A DNA stretch of 64,000 nt from Planctomycetota bacterium (GCA_023150475.1 JAKLKU010000003.1:344604-408603), one strand, 5' to 3'; counted from the first letter of the stretch, positions 18,547 to 27,656 are shown. Numbers and translations are program-made. Notes: generated by a model not told the origin, from the letters alone.

Positions 18547-18669
18547 GGCGACGCGCGTCGGGCGCACGGGCGGCCGAGCCGATCGAACCGGGTTCGTGGC
18601 GACCGTCGATCGCTCGCATGCGGTACTCGCGCACGGACGGACACGCGCGGCTTCGCGTTCGACGCGGCG

Positions 18670-18683
18670 GCGAGCCGGCTCGC
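18670..18683. terminator. Palindromic hairpin between convergent genes
   Basis: GCGAG - CCGG - CTCGC (with the outer pair, a 14-bp perfect palindrome) lies 13 nt beyond the hybrid kinase stop and downstream of the RyR gene. It has no T-tract and is a possible shared terminator. Confidence 0.3.
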
Positions 18684-18696
18684 GGCGCGCGACGGA

Positions 18697-20979
18697 CTAG
18701 GCGGACACGGTTCGTTTCGCGACTTCGCCGAGGACTCGCGAGAGCTCACCCATCGACACCGGCTTCGCCAGGTAGTCGTCCATGCCGGCCTCGAGGCACC
18801 GTTCGCGGTCGCCGGAGAGCGCGTTCGCGGTCAAGGCCACGATCGGCAAGCGACGGCCGCCGTGGACCTCGCGCTCGCGCAGAGCGCGTGATGCTTCGAA
18901 ACCGTCCATGCCGGGCATCTGACAGTCCATGAGCACCAAATCGAACGTCTGCGCGGCCGTCGCGTGCAAGGCTTCGACGCCTCCGGAGACCGCCGTCGCA
19001 CGCGCACCGAGACGTTCGAGCATCCGCAACACGACGCGCTGATTCACGGTGTTGTCCTCGACGACCAAGACCGAGAGGCCGGAGCGCGGCGCCTCCGTGG
19101 GTTGGCGCACCAACGACGGCGCTTCGGCCAAGCGCTTGGCCGGTTCGAAGAGCGCGCGGACGAGCGCTCGAGCGAGTCTCGACGGCCGAACCGGATACGT
19201 CAGGCGCGCAGCGGGCGCGACCGAAGCGGGGACCTCGAGCTCGGAACGCTCCGGCCACGCGCTCACCACGCAACACGGCGGCAGCGGCGCGCCGAGTTGC
19301 GCGCGCAGCGCGTGCACGAAGCGCGCGACGTCCGTGCCCGACACGGCGACGTCGACGAGGACCGCGTCGACGCGCGTCGTCGTGTCTCGCAGGGCCGCGA
19401 GTGCGTCGTCTGCGCCGTCGACGACGGTCGTGGTGATGCCGAAGCGAGCGATTTCGGCGAGCAGGGCCGTCGAGGACGCGGAGCGAGTCGCCACGACGAG
19501 GACTCGGCTGCCCGAGAGCCTCGCCGCGTCGGCGTCGACTTCGACCGCCCGCACGAAGTCGAGCGGCAACGAGACGCGGAACGTGCTGCCCGCGCCGGGC
19601 GAGCTCTCGACGCCGATCGAGCCGTGCATCGCTTCGACGAGCCTTCGCGAGATCGCGAGTCCGAGTCCGGTGCCACCGAAACGCCGCGCCATCGATCCGT
19701 CGACTTGCGAGAAGCTCTGGAAGAGCCGAGCGCGCCCCTCGCCGTCGATGCCGATCCCCGTGTCGACGACGTCGACGACGAAGCCGGGTGTCGCCTTGCG
19801 GACACGCAGTTCGACGCGACCCCGTTCCGTGAACTTGACGGCGTTGCCGACCAAGTTGATCAGCACCTGGCGAACGCGCAGCGGGTCGCCTCGCCAAGTG
19901 CCGCACGCGTCGGCGGCGCAGGTGCAGACGAGCTCGACACCCTTCTTCTGCGCTTGCGCGGCGAAGAGTTCGGCGACGCCCCAGATCACGTCTTCGAGCT
20001 CGAAATCCTGCGCGTCGAGCTGAAGCCTGCCCGCTTCGAGCTTGGAGAAGTCGAGCACGTCGTTCAACAGCGCGAGCAACCCGCGAGCGGAGGTCTGCAC
20101 CGTTTGGGCGAACTCGCGTTGGTCGGCGTCCAGTTTGGTGCAGAGCAGGAGCTCCGACATCCCGAGCACACCGTTCATCGGCGTGCGGATTTCGTGGCTC
20201 ATGTTGGCGAGGAACTCCGACTTCGCGCGCGTAGCGGCCTCCGCGGTGTCGCGGGCGACGGCCAACTGCGCGCTGGTGCGCTCGAGCCGCAACCACTGGC
20301 TGGCTTCGTCCCGGCGCAGGCGCCACACGCCGACGCCGATCGTGATCGCGAACAGCAGAGCGACCACGATCGAGGCCAACGCGGCGTTCCGCACGCCGAC
20401 GAGGCGCGCGTCGTACAGCCCGGCGTCCACGTCGACGCACGCCAACGCGATCAGTTCGCCGCCCGCGTCGAAGATCGGCGCGTAACCGGTGAGGTGCTCA
20501 CCCCAACGATCGACGTATGCGGCGGGCTCGCTCCGTGGGCTTCGCGTGACCCACGCGTCGGCGAGCATCGGCCCGGCGTCCGGGTACGGATCGAACGGCC
20601 GAGAGTGGTCCTCGACGCCGTTGTGATCTCGATCGCCATATCGTGTCGTGTCCAGCACGAAGTGCGGGCGACCGTCGAGCAGAATGCAAGTGTAGATGCA
20701 TTCGATCTCGTCGTCGGCCGCCGCGAGGCTCTTCAGCGGAGCGATCGCGCGTTCGTAGTCGGCGCTGCCCACGGGGTCGTCGCGATCGATGCGGACGTGG
20801 AGCTCCGGATCGACGACCGACGCAGCGAACTTGGCGAAACGCAGCGCGTCCGCACGCACCTCCGCCTCCACGCTTTCGCGCGATTCGCGATAGAGCACGA
20901 GCACGCACAAGGTCGTGACGGCGAAGCTCAATGCCGCCCACGCCCAACCGTCGCGGACCGGCCGGAAGCGCGAAGACAC
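18697..20979 (-). CDS. Hybrid sensor histidine kinase with periplasmic sensor, pseudo-receiver and receiver
   Basis: This is a 760-residue BarA-like hybrid kinase. TM1 is about 11-30, then a periplasmic sensor (31-195) with a calcium-loop-like DRDHNGVED and a Cache-like end, then TM2 (about 198-219). A short coiled segment precedes HisKA, where His262 in SHEIRTPMNG is the phospho-site. The ATPase domain includes NLVGNAVKF and GGTGLGLAI. The first receiver-like domain (about 488-610) keeps an Asp (LVDV) but has Tyr where the conserved Lys is expected, so it is probably inactive. The second (636-750) is canonical, with EDN and phospho-acceptor Asp685 in LMDCQMPGMDG. The start is uncertain: GTG 20979 gives a normal N-terminus, while ATG 21138 would add 53 residues without features. 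Confidence 0.87.
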   Translation of the reverse strand: MSSRFRPVRDGWAWAALSFAVTTLCVLVLYRESRESVEAEVRADALRFAKFAASVVDPELHVRIDRDDPVGSADYERAIAPLKSLAAADDEIECIYTCILLDGRPHFVLDTTRYGDRDHNGVEDHSRPFDPYPDAGPMLADAWVTRSPRSEPAAYVDRWGEHLTGYAPIFDAGGELIALACVDVDAGLYDARLVGVRNAALASIVVALLFAITIGVGVWRLRRDEASQWLRLERTSAQLAVARDTAEAATRAKSEFLANMSHEIRTPMNGVLGMSELLLCTKLDADQREFAQTVQTSARGLLALLNDVLDFSKLEAGRLQLDAQDFELEDVIWGVAELFAAQAQKKGVELVCTCAADACGTWRGDPLRVRQVLINLVGNAVKFTERGRVELRVRKATPGFVVDVVDTGIGIDGEGRARLFQSFSQVDGSMARRFGGTGLGLAISRRLVEAMHGSIGVESSPGAGSTFRVSLPLDFVRAVEVDADAARLSGSRVLVVATRSASSTALLAEIARFGITTTVVDGADDALAALRDTTTRVDAVLVDVAVSGTDVARFVHALRAQLGAPLPPCCVVSAWPERSELEVPASVAPAARLTYPVRPSRLARALVRALFEPAKRLAEAPSLVRQPTEAPRSGLSVLVVEDNTVNQRVVLRMLERLGARATAVSGGVEALHATAAQTFDLVLMDCQMPGMDGFEASRALREREVHGGRRLPIVALTANALSGDRERCLEAGMDDYLAKPVSMGELSRVLGEVAKRTVSA

Positions 20980-21346
20980 GCTACCCGCAGCGTGCAAGCA
21001 CCCAACACAATCGACTTGTTTCGTGGCCAAGGGGAAGTGGCGCCGAGCGACGTTGGCTCGTCGCGTTCCGAATCGATCGAACGAACACTCGAACTGGATG
21101 ACGAATCGGAGGCTCGGCGAGCGTGACGAATCGACCATCGCGCTCGCGGGTGAGCGATCGTCGAAGGAAGTTCCGCTCGAAGCGCTCCGACGACCCGAGA
21201 GGAGTCCGCGCACGAGCACGCTCCACGCCGCGCCTCGCCGCGCCTCGGCTCGGCTCGGCCGGCGGAAGCCACGGACCGGTTGACGGAACGAGCGTCGAAT
21301 AGTCGAGTGCTCGCTGCGAACCGCGGGCGCTCGCGGTCGTCCCACC
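20980..21346. other. 367-bp divergent intergenic region
   Basis: This lies between the sensor kinase and the TerB-like gene, which are transcribed away from each other, so it must hold both promoters. ACCGCG - GGCGCT - CGCGGT (21320-21337) forms a 6-bp hairpin 9 nt before the TerB-like ATG. If the kinase starts at ATG 21138, part of this interval is coding. No other element was recognised. Confidence 0.45.
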
Positions 21347-22003
21347 ATGAAAGAACTCGGCATCCTGGCGGCGCTCGTCGGTTCGGCGCTCGCATTGCGT
21401 CCCAAGCGCCGCAGCGGCGCGCTCGACTTCCTCACCGGCTCACGCGGCTCGTTCCTCGACCTGAGCACCATCGCGACCGTCGCGACGGCGGCGTTCGGCG
21501 CGAGCGAGCTCTTCGGCCGCCGTGGGCCGTCGACGACGACGCGGGCGCCCGAGATCCCCGACGTGCCGCGCTCGCCGAGCCGCTCGGCCGCCGCGGCGCC
21601 CCCTGAACGCGCGCTGCGCGACGACGGTTCGGAGCTCTCACCCGACATGCTACGTCTCGTGCGCTTGACGATCGCCGCCGCGTTGTGCGACGGCCACTTC
21701 TCGCCGACCGAGAAACAGCGCCTCACCGCCGACGCGAAAGCGGCGGGCATCGAGAAGCTCGTCGCGCGCGAGCTCGACGCTCCGCGCTCACTGCGCGAGA
21801 TCTGCGCCGGCATCGCGGACACGCGGCACGTCCGCGACGTGTACACGTTGGCGTTCGCAGTGGTGCGTGCCGACGAAGGCGTCTCGGCGGCCGAAAGGCG
21901 TTGGCTCGAGGAACTCGCGCGCGAGCTCGGCCTCGATCGCGACGCGACCGCCGAACTCGAACGCGCGGCGGTCGAGCAGATCGACCGCGCGGCGCGCGCC
22001 TGA
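21347..22003 (+). CDS. TerB / DUF533-like protein
   Basis: This 218-residue protein has a short hydrophobic N-terminus (GILAALVGSALAL), a Ser/Pro-rich linker (about 60-95), and a C-terminal helical domain from about 100. That domain carries RLTIAAALCDGHFSPTEKQRL and FAVVRADEGVSAAERRWLEELA, the paired acidic helix-loop motifs (DGxxxxxE and DxxxxxxE) of the TerB/DUF533 (YebE) family. Such domains are thought to bind metal and act near membranes in stress responses, with no defined reaction. No Shine-Dalgarno is visible. A 13-bp hairpin terminates it against the convergent FG-GAP gene. Confidence 0.8.
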   Translation: MKELGILAALVGSALALRPKRRSGALDFLTGSRGSFLDLSTIATVATAAFGASELFGRRGPSTTTRAPEIPDVPRSPSRSAAAAPPERALRDDGSELSPDMLRLVRLTIAAALCDGHFSPTEKQRLTADAKAAGIEKLVARELDAPRSLREICAGIADTRHVRDVYTLAFAVVRADEGVSAAERRWLEELARELGLDRDATAELERAAVEQIDRAARA

Positions 22004-22030
22004 CTTCGGCGCGAACGTCGCGCCGAAGTC
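22002..22030. terminator. Strong bidirectional hairpin terminator (13-bp perfect stem)
   Basis: GACTTCGGCGCGA pairs perfectly with TCGCGCCGAAGTC around a 3-nt loop. The first arm overlaps the TerB-like stop codon, and the convergent FG-GAP gene stops 9 nt beyond the second arm. There is no T-tract, but the stem is long and sits between two converging genes. Confidence 0.75.
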
Positions 22031-22039
22031 CCGTCCGCA

Positions 22040-24034
22040 TCACGGGACGAACGTGAGTTCGAGCGCGCTCGAGAGGTTGTGGCCCTGCGAGCACGGCCCG
22101 AGCGCGTCGCGGTACCAACACTGGAAGTACAGCGTGGCACCCGACTGGATCAGTCCGCCGGAGCTCGCCACGGGTTGGATCTGCGTCAGCACTCCGTCGA
22201 CGTCCGCCGTCTGCGTCGCGAGCCGCACGAACGAGCCTGCCGCGCACAACGAGCCGTCGCCGAACGGGATGCGCACCTTGGCGACGCCGAAGAACACCGA
22301 ACCAGCCTTCTGCGGCGGCAGGTGGATCGCGGTCAAACGCGCATCGTCGGCGGCGACGCTCGTGCTGCCGGTTGCGTAGAGCAGAGCTCCGCGGCCCGTC
22401 GAGTTCGCGCAGCCTTCGTTGGGCGCGCTCGCGTCGTTGCCGCACGGGCAGGGGAACTCCGAGCCGTCGGCGAAGCAGTAGGTCGTGCCGAGCGACTCGC
22501 ATTCGTCGGGCACCGCGTCCGAGTCGAGGTCTTCGCTGCCGCTCACGAGCTCGCAGACGTCGCCGAAACCGTCGCCGTCGCAGTCCGCCTGATCCGGATT
22601 CGCGATCCCGTCGCAGTTGTCGATCGCATCGCAGATTCCGTCGGCGTCGACGTCGGCGCAGCTCGTGAAGGCCTTCACGCCGCCTTCGTGGAACTCCGGA
22701 ACGCTCGCGAAGGGTTCGCCGACGACCCACTCCCGCTGACCGTCGCCGTCGAAGTCTCCGCCGCAGAGAGCGAACCCGAATTGACCGGACGACGAATCGC
22801 CTTCACGGAACCACGCCGGTGTCGTCTGCGCACCGGTCGCTGCGCCGTAGTAGAGCCAGGCGGCGCCTTCGTCGAACCCGGTGCCGTCGAAACGGTCGCT
22901 GCCGACGAGGAAGTCGGCGAGCCCGTCACCGTTGACGTCGCCGACACCGGAGACGGCCCAGCCGAAACCGCCGCCGATCACGTTGCTTTCGCCGATCCAC
23001 GCAGGGGTCGTCGCGACCCCCGAGGCGGACCCGAGGTGCAGGAACGCGCGGCCTTCCGCGAGTTGACCGGCCGACGCGCCGACGGCGCCGACGAGCAGGT
23101 CGTCGAACCCGTCGCCGTTCGTGTCACCGGCGATCGCCACGCTGCGCCCCAGGTTCGCGCCTGCCTGGTTGCCTTCCTTCGTCCACGCGAGGACGAGCGG
23201 CGTCCCGCTCGAACTCCCGTGGTAGACCGTGATGCGACCTTCGAACTGCTGACCGTTGCTCCAACCTTCGGCGCCCACCACGACGTCGGCGAGTCCGTCG
23301 CCGTTCAAGTCGCCGCCGACTCCGAACGCGTTCCCGAGAGTCGCGAAATTCTTGTTCGCTTCGAGGCTCCACGCTGGCGCGCCGTCGAAACCGTGGCCGT
23401 TGCCGCGGAACAAGAACGCCGCGCCTTCGAACGAGTGGCCGTTGCTCCACGTCGGGGCGCCGACGAGCAGATCCTCGAAACCGTCACCGTCGACGTCGCC
23501 GGCGAAGCGCACGACCGCACCGAAGTCGCCGGTGCTGGCGCCCGTGCCGAGGATCTGCGCCGGAGTCGTCGCGAGTCCGGCTGCCGAACCCAGATAGAGT
23601 TCCACGCGCCCCGGCAGGAACGACTGGGCGGATACGCCGATGACCACGTCGTCGAACCCGTCGCCGTTGACGTCGACTCCGCCATGCACCGATTCGCCGA
23701 GCTCGAGCCCCGCCTGATTGCCGAAGATCTGCCAACTCGGCGTCGGTTCGAGACCCGTGGCGGACCCGAGGAAGAGCATCGCCGTGCCTTCGTCGCCCTC
23801 CGGGTCGGTGTAGCGCGATGCGCCCACCAGCAAATCGCCGAAGCCGTCACCGTTGACGTCGCCGGCCGCGGCGACGCTGCCACCGACGAAACGGTCCGGA
23901 GCGTCCGGCTGAAAGCTCCACGTCGGACTCGTCGACGGACCAGATTGCGGCGCGCGCGCGGCGACGAGCGGCGCGCCGAGGAGGAAGAACGAAGCGCCGA
24001 GGGCGGCGTGCGTGGGTCGAAGGTTCGAGAGCAT
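22040..24034 (-). CDS. Secreted FG-GAP integrin-alpha-like propeller with thrombospondin-3-like loops and CPCGN module
   Basis: This is a 664-residue exported protein. The signal peptide is about residues 1-28 (ALGASFFLLGAPLVAARA). Seven integrin-alpha-type FG-GAP repeats (about 40-440) each carry a DVNGDGFGDLLVG-like loop with intervening LFLGSA / LYLGSA strands. Next come thrombospondin-type-3-like loops (DADGICDAIDNC, DCDGDGFGDVCE, DLDSDAVPDECE). Then FPCPCGNDASAPNEGCANSTG, and finally a C-terminal module ending YFQCWYRDALGPCSQGHNLSSALELTF. The end module is shared with the protein at 7890-9578. The likely role is a calcium-stabilised surface binding protein; no catalytic motif was seen. 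Confidence 0.87.
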   Translation of the reverse strand: MLSNLRPTHAALGASFFLLGAPLVAARAPQSGPSTSPTWSFQPDAPDRFVGGSVAAAGDVNGDGFGDLLVGASRYTDPEGDEGTAMLFLGSATGLEPTPSWQIFGNQAGLELGESVHGGVDVNGDGFDDVVIGVSAQSFLPGRVELYLGSAAGLATTPAQILGTGASTGDFGAVVRFAGDVDGDGFEDLLVGAPTWSNGHSFEGAAFLFRGNGHGFDGAPAWSLEANKNFATLGNAFGVGGDLNGDGLADVVVGAEGWSNGQQFEGRITVYHGSSSGTPLVLAWTKEGNQAGANLGRSVAIAGDTNGDGFDDLLVGAVGASAGQLAEGRAFLHLGSASGVATTPAWIGESNVIGGGFGWAVSGVGDVNGDGLADFLVGSDRFDGTGFDEGAAWLYYGAATGAQTTPAWFREGDSSSGQFGFALCGGDFDGDGQREWVVGEPFASVPEFHEGGVKAFTSCADVDADGICDAIDNCDGIANPDQADCDGDGFGDVCELVSGSEDLDSDAVPDECESLGTTYCFADGSEFPCPCGNDASAPNEGCANSTGRGALLYATGSTSVAADDARLTAIHLPPQKAGSVFFGVAKVRIPFGDGSLCAAGSFVRLATQTADVDGVLTQIQPVASSGGLIQSGATLYFQCWYRDALGPCSQGHNLSSALELTFVP

Positions 24035-24160
24035 GGTGGCGGCGCGCGTCGAGTGCTGCGGTGCCGAAGCCGCGAGCGACCTCGGGCGCGCCCGGCGCGG
24101 AACCCGGACACGCGAACGGATCAGCGCCGCGAACCCGAGATTCGTTGCGGGGAACTCCCG

Positions 24161-24201
24161 AAAATGTCACGGGCCCGGGCGCCAAACGGCGACCGGGCCC
24201 G
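24161..24201 (-). terminator. Intrinsic terminator of the protease gene
   Basis: On the minus strand, CGGGCCCGG pairs with CCGGGCCCG (24170-24178 with 24193-24201). The stem is extended inward by CGCC/GGCG after one mismatch, and the loop is a tetraloop. It is followed by TGACATTTT at 24161-24169. The hairpin begins 19 nt after the protease stop. A stem plus T-run makes this the best intrinsic terminator in the window. Confidence 0.8.
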
Positions 24202-24220
24202 CGACGGTGCGGCGTGACGA

Positions 24221-25942
24221 TCAGTTGTTGATCGTGAAGACGAGCCCGTCGGAGAGGCTCGTGCCGAAGCCGCTGAAGTCGTTCGGGTCACGCGCCCAGG
24301 TCTGCAGGTACACCGTCGCACCGGCGACCAAGTTCGGATCGCCGCCGCCTTGGATCACGGTGTTGAAGTTGACCGACATCACGCCGGAGCAGTCTTCCGG
24401 CGGCGGATTGCCGCCCGTGTTCTGCACCGAGAGGCGTTTCGTCGGCGCCTTGACGCAGAGGTGGCCGCCTTGGAAGGACGCGCCGAGCGGTTGCGTGCCG
24501 TAGAAGAAGAGGCCGTTCTTGTTGTTGATCAGGTTGGAGCACGTGATCGTGAACGGCGAACCGCTCGACGCGCTCGGGCTGCCCGTGAACGAGAGCGACG
24601 GGTTGCAGAACTGCGAGTTCACCTTCGACGTGCAGTAGACGGTCGCCGTCGGGAGGTAGAGCTCGCGACCGTCGGTCGTCGTCTGGCCGGTGCCGAGCGG
24701 ATCGAGGAACGCGGCGAGGCCCGCGCCCATCGAGATGTCGAAACGGCCGTAGTAGTCGTCGAAGAGGAAGCTGCAGGTCGCCGAGCCGCCGTAGAGCTGA
24801 CCGACGTAGCGCTTGTTCTGGTCGTAGATCGGCGAGCCCGACGAACCACCTTCGGTGACGCCCGCGTCCCACTGCGCGATGCGCCAGCAGCTCGTGCCGC
24901 CGAACGTCGCCTTGATCAGCGAGTTGACGTCTTGGCAGATCTTCTTGATGTCGCCTTGCGGGTGGTGGATGCCGACGCCCATCGTCGGGTTCGTCGTCGA
25001 GCGGCTCCAACCGTTGAGGTACGGGTTGTAGTTCTGCGGGATCGTCGGCGTGATCTGCACGAGGCAGTGATCACCCGTCGCGCTCTTCGTCTTGAGCGTC
25101 GAACCGCTGACGCTCTGCGGCGTGCCGTTGGTGCCGTTGCAGTTCACCGCTTCGTAGTTGAACTGGAACACCCACGTCGCGGGGTTGCCGCTGTAGCAGT
25201 GGTTCGCAGTCATGAAGTACTGCTTCCCGTCGTTCGCCGTGTTGGTGACGAGCGAACCGGAGCAGAGCACGCCGCCCATCACGAGCCGCGCGACCGAACG
25301 CTTGACGTCCTGGTAGTTCGCGCCGAGCGGGCAGTTGACGTTGATGTTGCACGCGCCCGACGCCGCCGTCGCGCCCGACTTCGTACCGTAGAGGTCGCGA
25401 TAGGCGTGGAAGACCTCGCCGATGCGCAGGAGGCCGGTCGGCGAATTCGCGGGCTCGTAGTACTCGAAGGTCAGTGCTTCGCCCGGCACCGGCTGGATCG
25501 CGAACTGGCCGTGCGTGTCGTTGTTGAGCTCGTTGAACTCGCCCATCACCCACGAGCGATCGTCGTTGTAGACGAACAGCGACGCGCCCGGCGGCATCCA
25601 GAAGTTCTCGAAGATCACGTTGAGCGAGTAGGCGCCCGGCGACTCGATGCGCAGTTGCCACAGACGGTCGCCATTCTCGAACGACGTCCACGCGCCGGAG
25701 TTGTCGAGCGACAGATCGACCGGCAACGTCGCGGCGAAGCGATACGGTCCGATCTTCTCGCGCTGGTTGACTTCGTCCTCCGCCATCAGGCTTTGGACGT
25801 CGACGTGCGGCATGAGCGTGGTCGGCGCCTGGATCGAAACGGCGCGCGAGAAGGAGAGCGGCTCGCCGCCGTACGAAATCTGAGCGTGCGCGGCGGACGC
25901 GATGCACATCGCGGCCGCGAGAGTCAGGAGGTGGGCTTTCAT
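24221..25942 (-). CDS. Secreted trypsin-like serine protease, lysyl-endopeptidase-like
   Basis: This is a 573-residue exported protein with signal peptide MKAHLLTLAAAMCIASAAHA. An N-terminal pro/jelly-roll region (about 25-180) contains WQLRIESPGAYSLNVIFENF, typical of the prodomain of Achromobacter-type lysyl endopeptidases. The protease domain shows the catalytic His in YFMTANHC and the catalytic Ser in GVTEGGSSGSPIY, with several Cys for disulfides. The Asp is not placed with certainty. The C-terminal tail (about 440-573) ends VYLQTWARDPNDFSGFGTSLSDGLVF, resembling the end module of the FG-GAP proteins here. ATG 25942 starts the signal peptide. It should act outside the cytoplasm on proteins. 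Confidence 0.87.
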   Translation of the reverse strand: MKAHLLTLAAAMCIASAAHAQISYGGEPLSFSRAVSIQAPTTLMPHVDVQSLMAEDEVNQREKIGPYRFAATLPVDLSLDNSGAWTSFENGDRLWQLRIESPGAYSLNVIFENFWMPPGASLFVYNDDRSWVMGEFNELNNDTHGQFAIQPVPGEALTFEYYEPANSPTGLLRIGEVFHAYRDLYGTKSGATAASGACNINVNCPLGANYQDVKRSVARLVMGGVLCSGSLVTNTANDGKQYFMTANHCYSGNPATWVFQFNYEAVNCNGTNGTPQSVSGSTLKTKSATGDHCLVQITPTIPQNYNPYLNGWSRSTTNPTMGVGIHHPQGDIKKICQDVNSLIKATFGGTSCWRIAQWDAGVTEGGSSGSPIYDQNKRYVGQLYGGSATCSFLFDDYYGRFDISMGAGLAAFLDPLGTGQTTTDGRELYLPTATVYCTSKVNSQFCNPSLSFTGSPSASSGSPFTITCSNLINNKNGLFFYGTQPLGASFQGGHLCVKAPTKRLSVQNTGGNPPPEDCSGVMSVNFNTVIQGGGDPNLVAGATVYLQTWARDPNDFSGFGTSLSDGLVFTINN

Positions 25943-26246
25943 CGAGGTCTGGGATCCGAAGCTGTGGGTTGACGGAGGAGGAGCCTGCCGCGGAGCGGGA
26001 GCTCGCGCGCCGTTGTGATGCGATGGGTTGCGATGCGTCTCGAAGTCTATCCCTGCGCGCGCCGCCGCAGAGAGCTGGAGCGGCCTGCTTTCGCCCGCGG
26101 CGCCGCGACCCCGAAAGCGTTTCCGGAGTGCACGGTCGCCGGGCGCGGACCGCCGGCCCCGTCGATGCGCGAGGAACCGATTCCGGACGCAGCGCGGGGC
26201 GAAAAGGTTCCCTCCGGGCGCGGACGTGACGCCGAGGAAGGGACCG
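25943..26246. other. 304-bp intergenic region, no gene seen
   Basis: This lies upstream of the protease gene and downstream of the gluzincin-like gene on the same strand. No coding frame, RNA or clear promoter was recognised. Confidence 0.45.
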
Positions 26247-27530
26247 TCAACGGCGCGCGGCGAGCCACGCGCGCCACGCTTCGTCGAGCGCTTGCGGCGT
26301 GAAGCCGAGACGCTCGCGCAGCTTGTCGCGTTGCAGGTCGACGAGGTTCGCGCCGGTCGGGCGACCGTCGGGTCCGAGTTGGCCCTTGACGTCACCGCAG
26401 AACGCGGCGAACGCGTCGCCGTGTTCGTCGATCAGGAAGCGCACGAGCGTCCACGCGACCAACGCGCGGTCCGCGTCGAGCTCGACGTGGTTCTTCGCGT
26501 TCAAGAGCTCCGCGAAGCCGACCTTCGAACCGCCGAGCGCGCGCTTCTTCGCCGCGGCCCAGGGATCCGCCGGCCCCTTGCCTTCGCGTTTCGTGCCTTC
26601 TTCGCCTTCGTAGGTTTGCGCGACGAGCTCGATCTCCTTCTCCATCGCGAGCGCGAGCCCTTCGTCGAGCCACGGCGGCGGGTCGTACGAGAAGTGCTTG
26701 TACGCGCAGAACATCAAGTGCGTCAGGTTGTGCGCGACGTGCGGGAAGAGCCACCGATCGGACGTGAACTCCGCGAGCTCCGCGGGAATCGACGCGAGCA
26801 TCTTGTGCGCCGGCATCACGTGCCAGCGCAGCGCGTCGGTGACTTCGATGCCGGCGAGCTCGCTCGTGAAGCGCTTGTGCTGCGCGACGGTCGCGTGGAT
26901 CACGAGCTCGAACTTGTCCTGCTCGCCGAGGAACCGGCCGTTGCCCATGTAGGGCCCGTCGGCGGTGCGTTGCGCGGGGAAGTCGGCGTCGGTGACGCGG
27001 AGCACCTGCTGCACCCGCGAGTAGAGCCGCTCCGCGCGGAACGCGAGCAAGTGCAAGCGCAGCCACGGGTCGAGCTTCTTCGGTTTGACCGGCACGCTCG
27101 GCAGGACCTTGCGCAGCAAGTCGAGCTCGAGATCGAGCGCCTTGCGATCGCCTTGATCGACCGTCGACGGCCCAGGCGCGAACGCGATGCGCAGGTGCGC
27201 GGTCTCGGCGAAGATCCAACGCGGCCCGACGAGCTTCGCGGCGAACTCCTCGCGCGTGCCGGTGCCGATGACGGCAGGCGTGTGCGACTCGAGGCTCGAC
27301 GCCGCGAGCCACTGCGGATCGTCCTTGCAGTACGGACAGCCGTCGCGCGCCTGCGCGAATTCACCGGATGCGCCGAATGCACCGGATGCCCCGGATGAAC
27401 CGGGCGCGCCGGGCGCTCCATTTGCTCTGGGCGAGCCAGGCACAAACGCCGCGACTTGCGCGAGCGCCACGAGCACGACGACACACCGCAGGATCCATCG
27501 ACGCGACGACGAGCGCACTCCGGTCTCCAT
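26247..27530 (-). CDS. Exported protein with degenerate gluzincin (HExxH-like) site
   Basis: This 427-residue protein has an N-terminal hydrophobic segment (RCVVVLVALAQVAAF), followed by a collagen-like run of Gly-X-Y triplets (about 35-55) and then CPYCKDD. The main domain resembles bacterial M1-like/peptidase-MA proteins. FPHVAHNLTHLMF aligns with the zinc motif HExxH but has Asn in place of the catalytic Glu, and PPWLDEGLALAME fits the downstream WLNEGLA segment with the third zinc ligand. It may bind zinc without proteolysis, or use another base. ATG 27530 starts the hydrophobic leader after an Arg-rich n-region. It is divergent from the CRTAC1 operon. Confidence 0.72.
   Translation of the reverse strand: METGVRSSSRRWILRCVVVLVALAQVAAFVPGSPRANGAPGAPGSSGASGAFGASGEFAQARDGCPYCKDDPQWLAASSLESHTPAVIGTGTREEFAAKLVGPRWIFAETAHLRIAFAPGPSTVDQGDRKALDLELDLLRKVLPSVPVKPKKLDPWLRLHLLAFRAERLYSRVQQVLRVTDADFPAQRTADGPYMGNGRFLGEQDKFELVIHATVAQHKRFTSELAGIEVTDALRWHVMPAHKMLASIPAELAEFTSDRWLFPHVAHNLTHLMFCAYKHFSYDPPPWLDEGLALAMEKEIELVAQTYEGEEGTKREGKGPADPWAAAKKRALGGSKVGFAELLNAKNHVELDADRALVAWTLVRFLIDEHGDAFAAFCGDVKGQLGPDGRPTGANLVDLQRDKLRERLGFTPQALDEAWRAWLAARR
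27358..27420 (-). repeat. In-frame 9-bp repeat encoding Gly-X-Y triplets
   Basis: About seven degenerate 9-bp units encode GAP/GSS/GAS/GAF-type triplets near the N-terminus of the gluzincin-like protein. The 9-bp period keeps frame, so copy number can change without breaking the gene. The encoded run is short for a collagen-like fibre and is probably a flexible stalk. Confidence 0.6.
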
Positions 27531-27643
27531 CTTTGTTCGTAGGTCGCGCTCAACGCCGCGGCGAACGACACGGCGCACTTGGCCTCGCATGGTAGACGCG
27601 CTGCGCCACGGCGACACGCTCCAACGCGGACGAGTCCCTACGG

Positions 27644-27649
27644 TAAACT
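27644..27649 (+). promoter_or_regulatory. Possible -10 hexamer (TAAACT) of the CRTAC1-RnfD operon
   Basis: TAAACT ends 7 nt before ATG 27657 with no ribosome-binding site. The spacing fits a leaderless transcript starting at or beside the ATG. Confidence 0.4.
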
Positions 27650-27656
27650 TCCCGAC

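Noticed and set aside
20980..21138. N-terminal 53-residue extension of the hybrid kinase from ATG 21138
   Set aside because: The added residues have no membrane or domain features, and the normal first helix follows soon after GTG 20979. Kept only as an alternative start.
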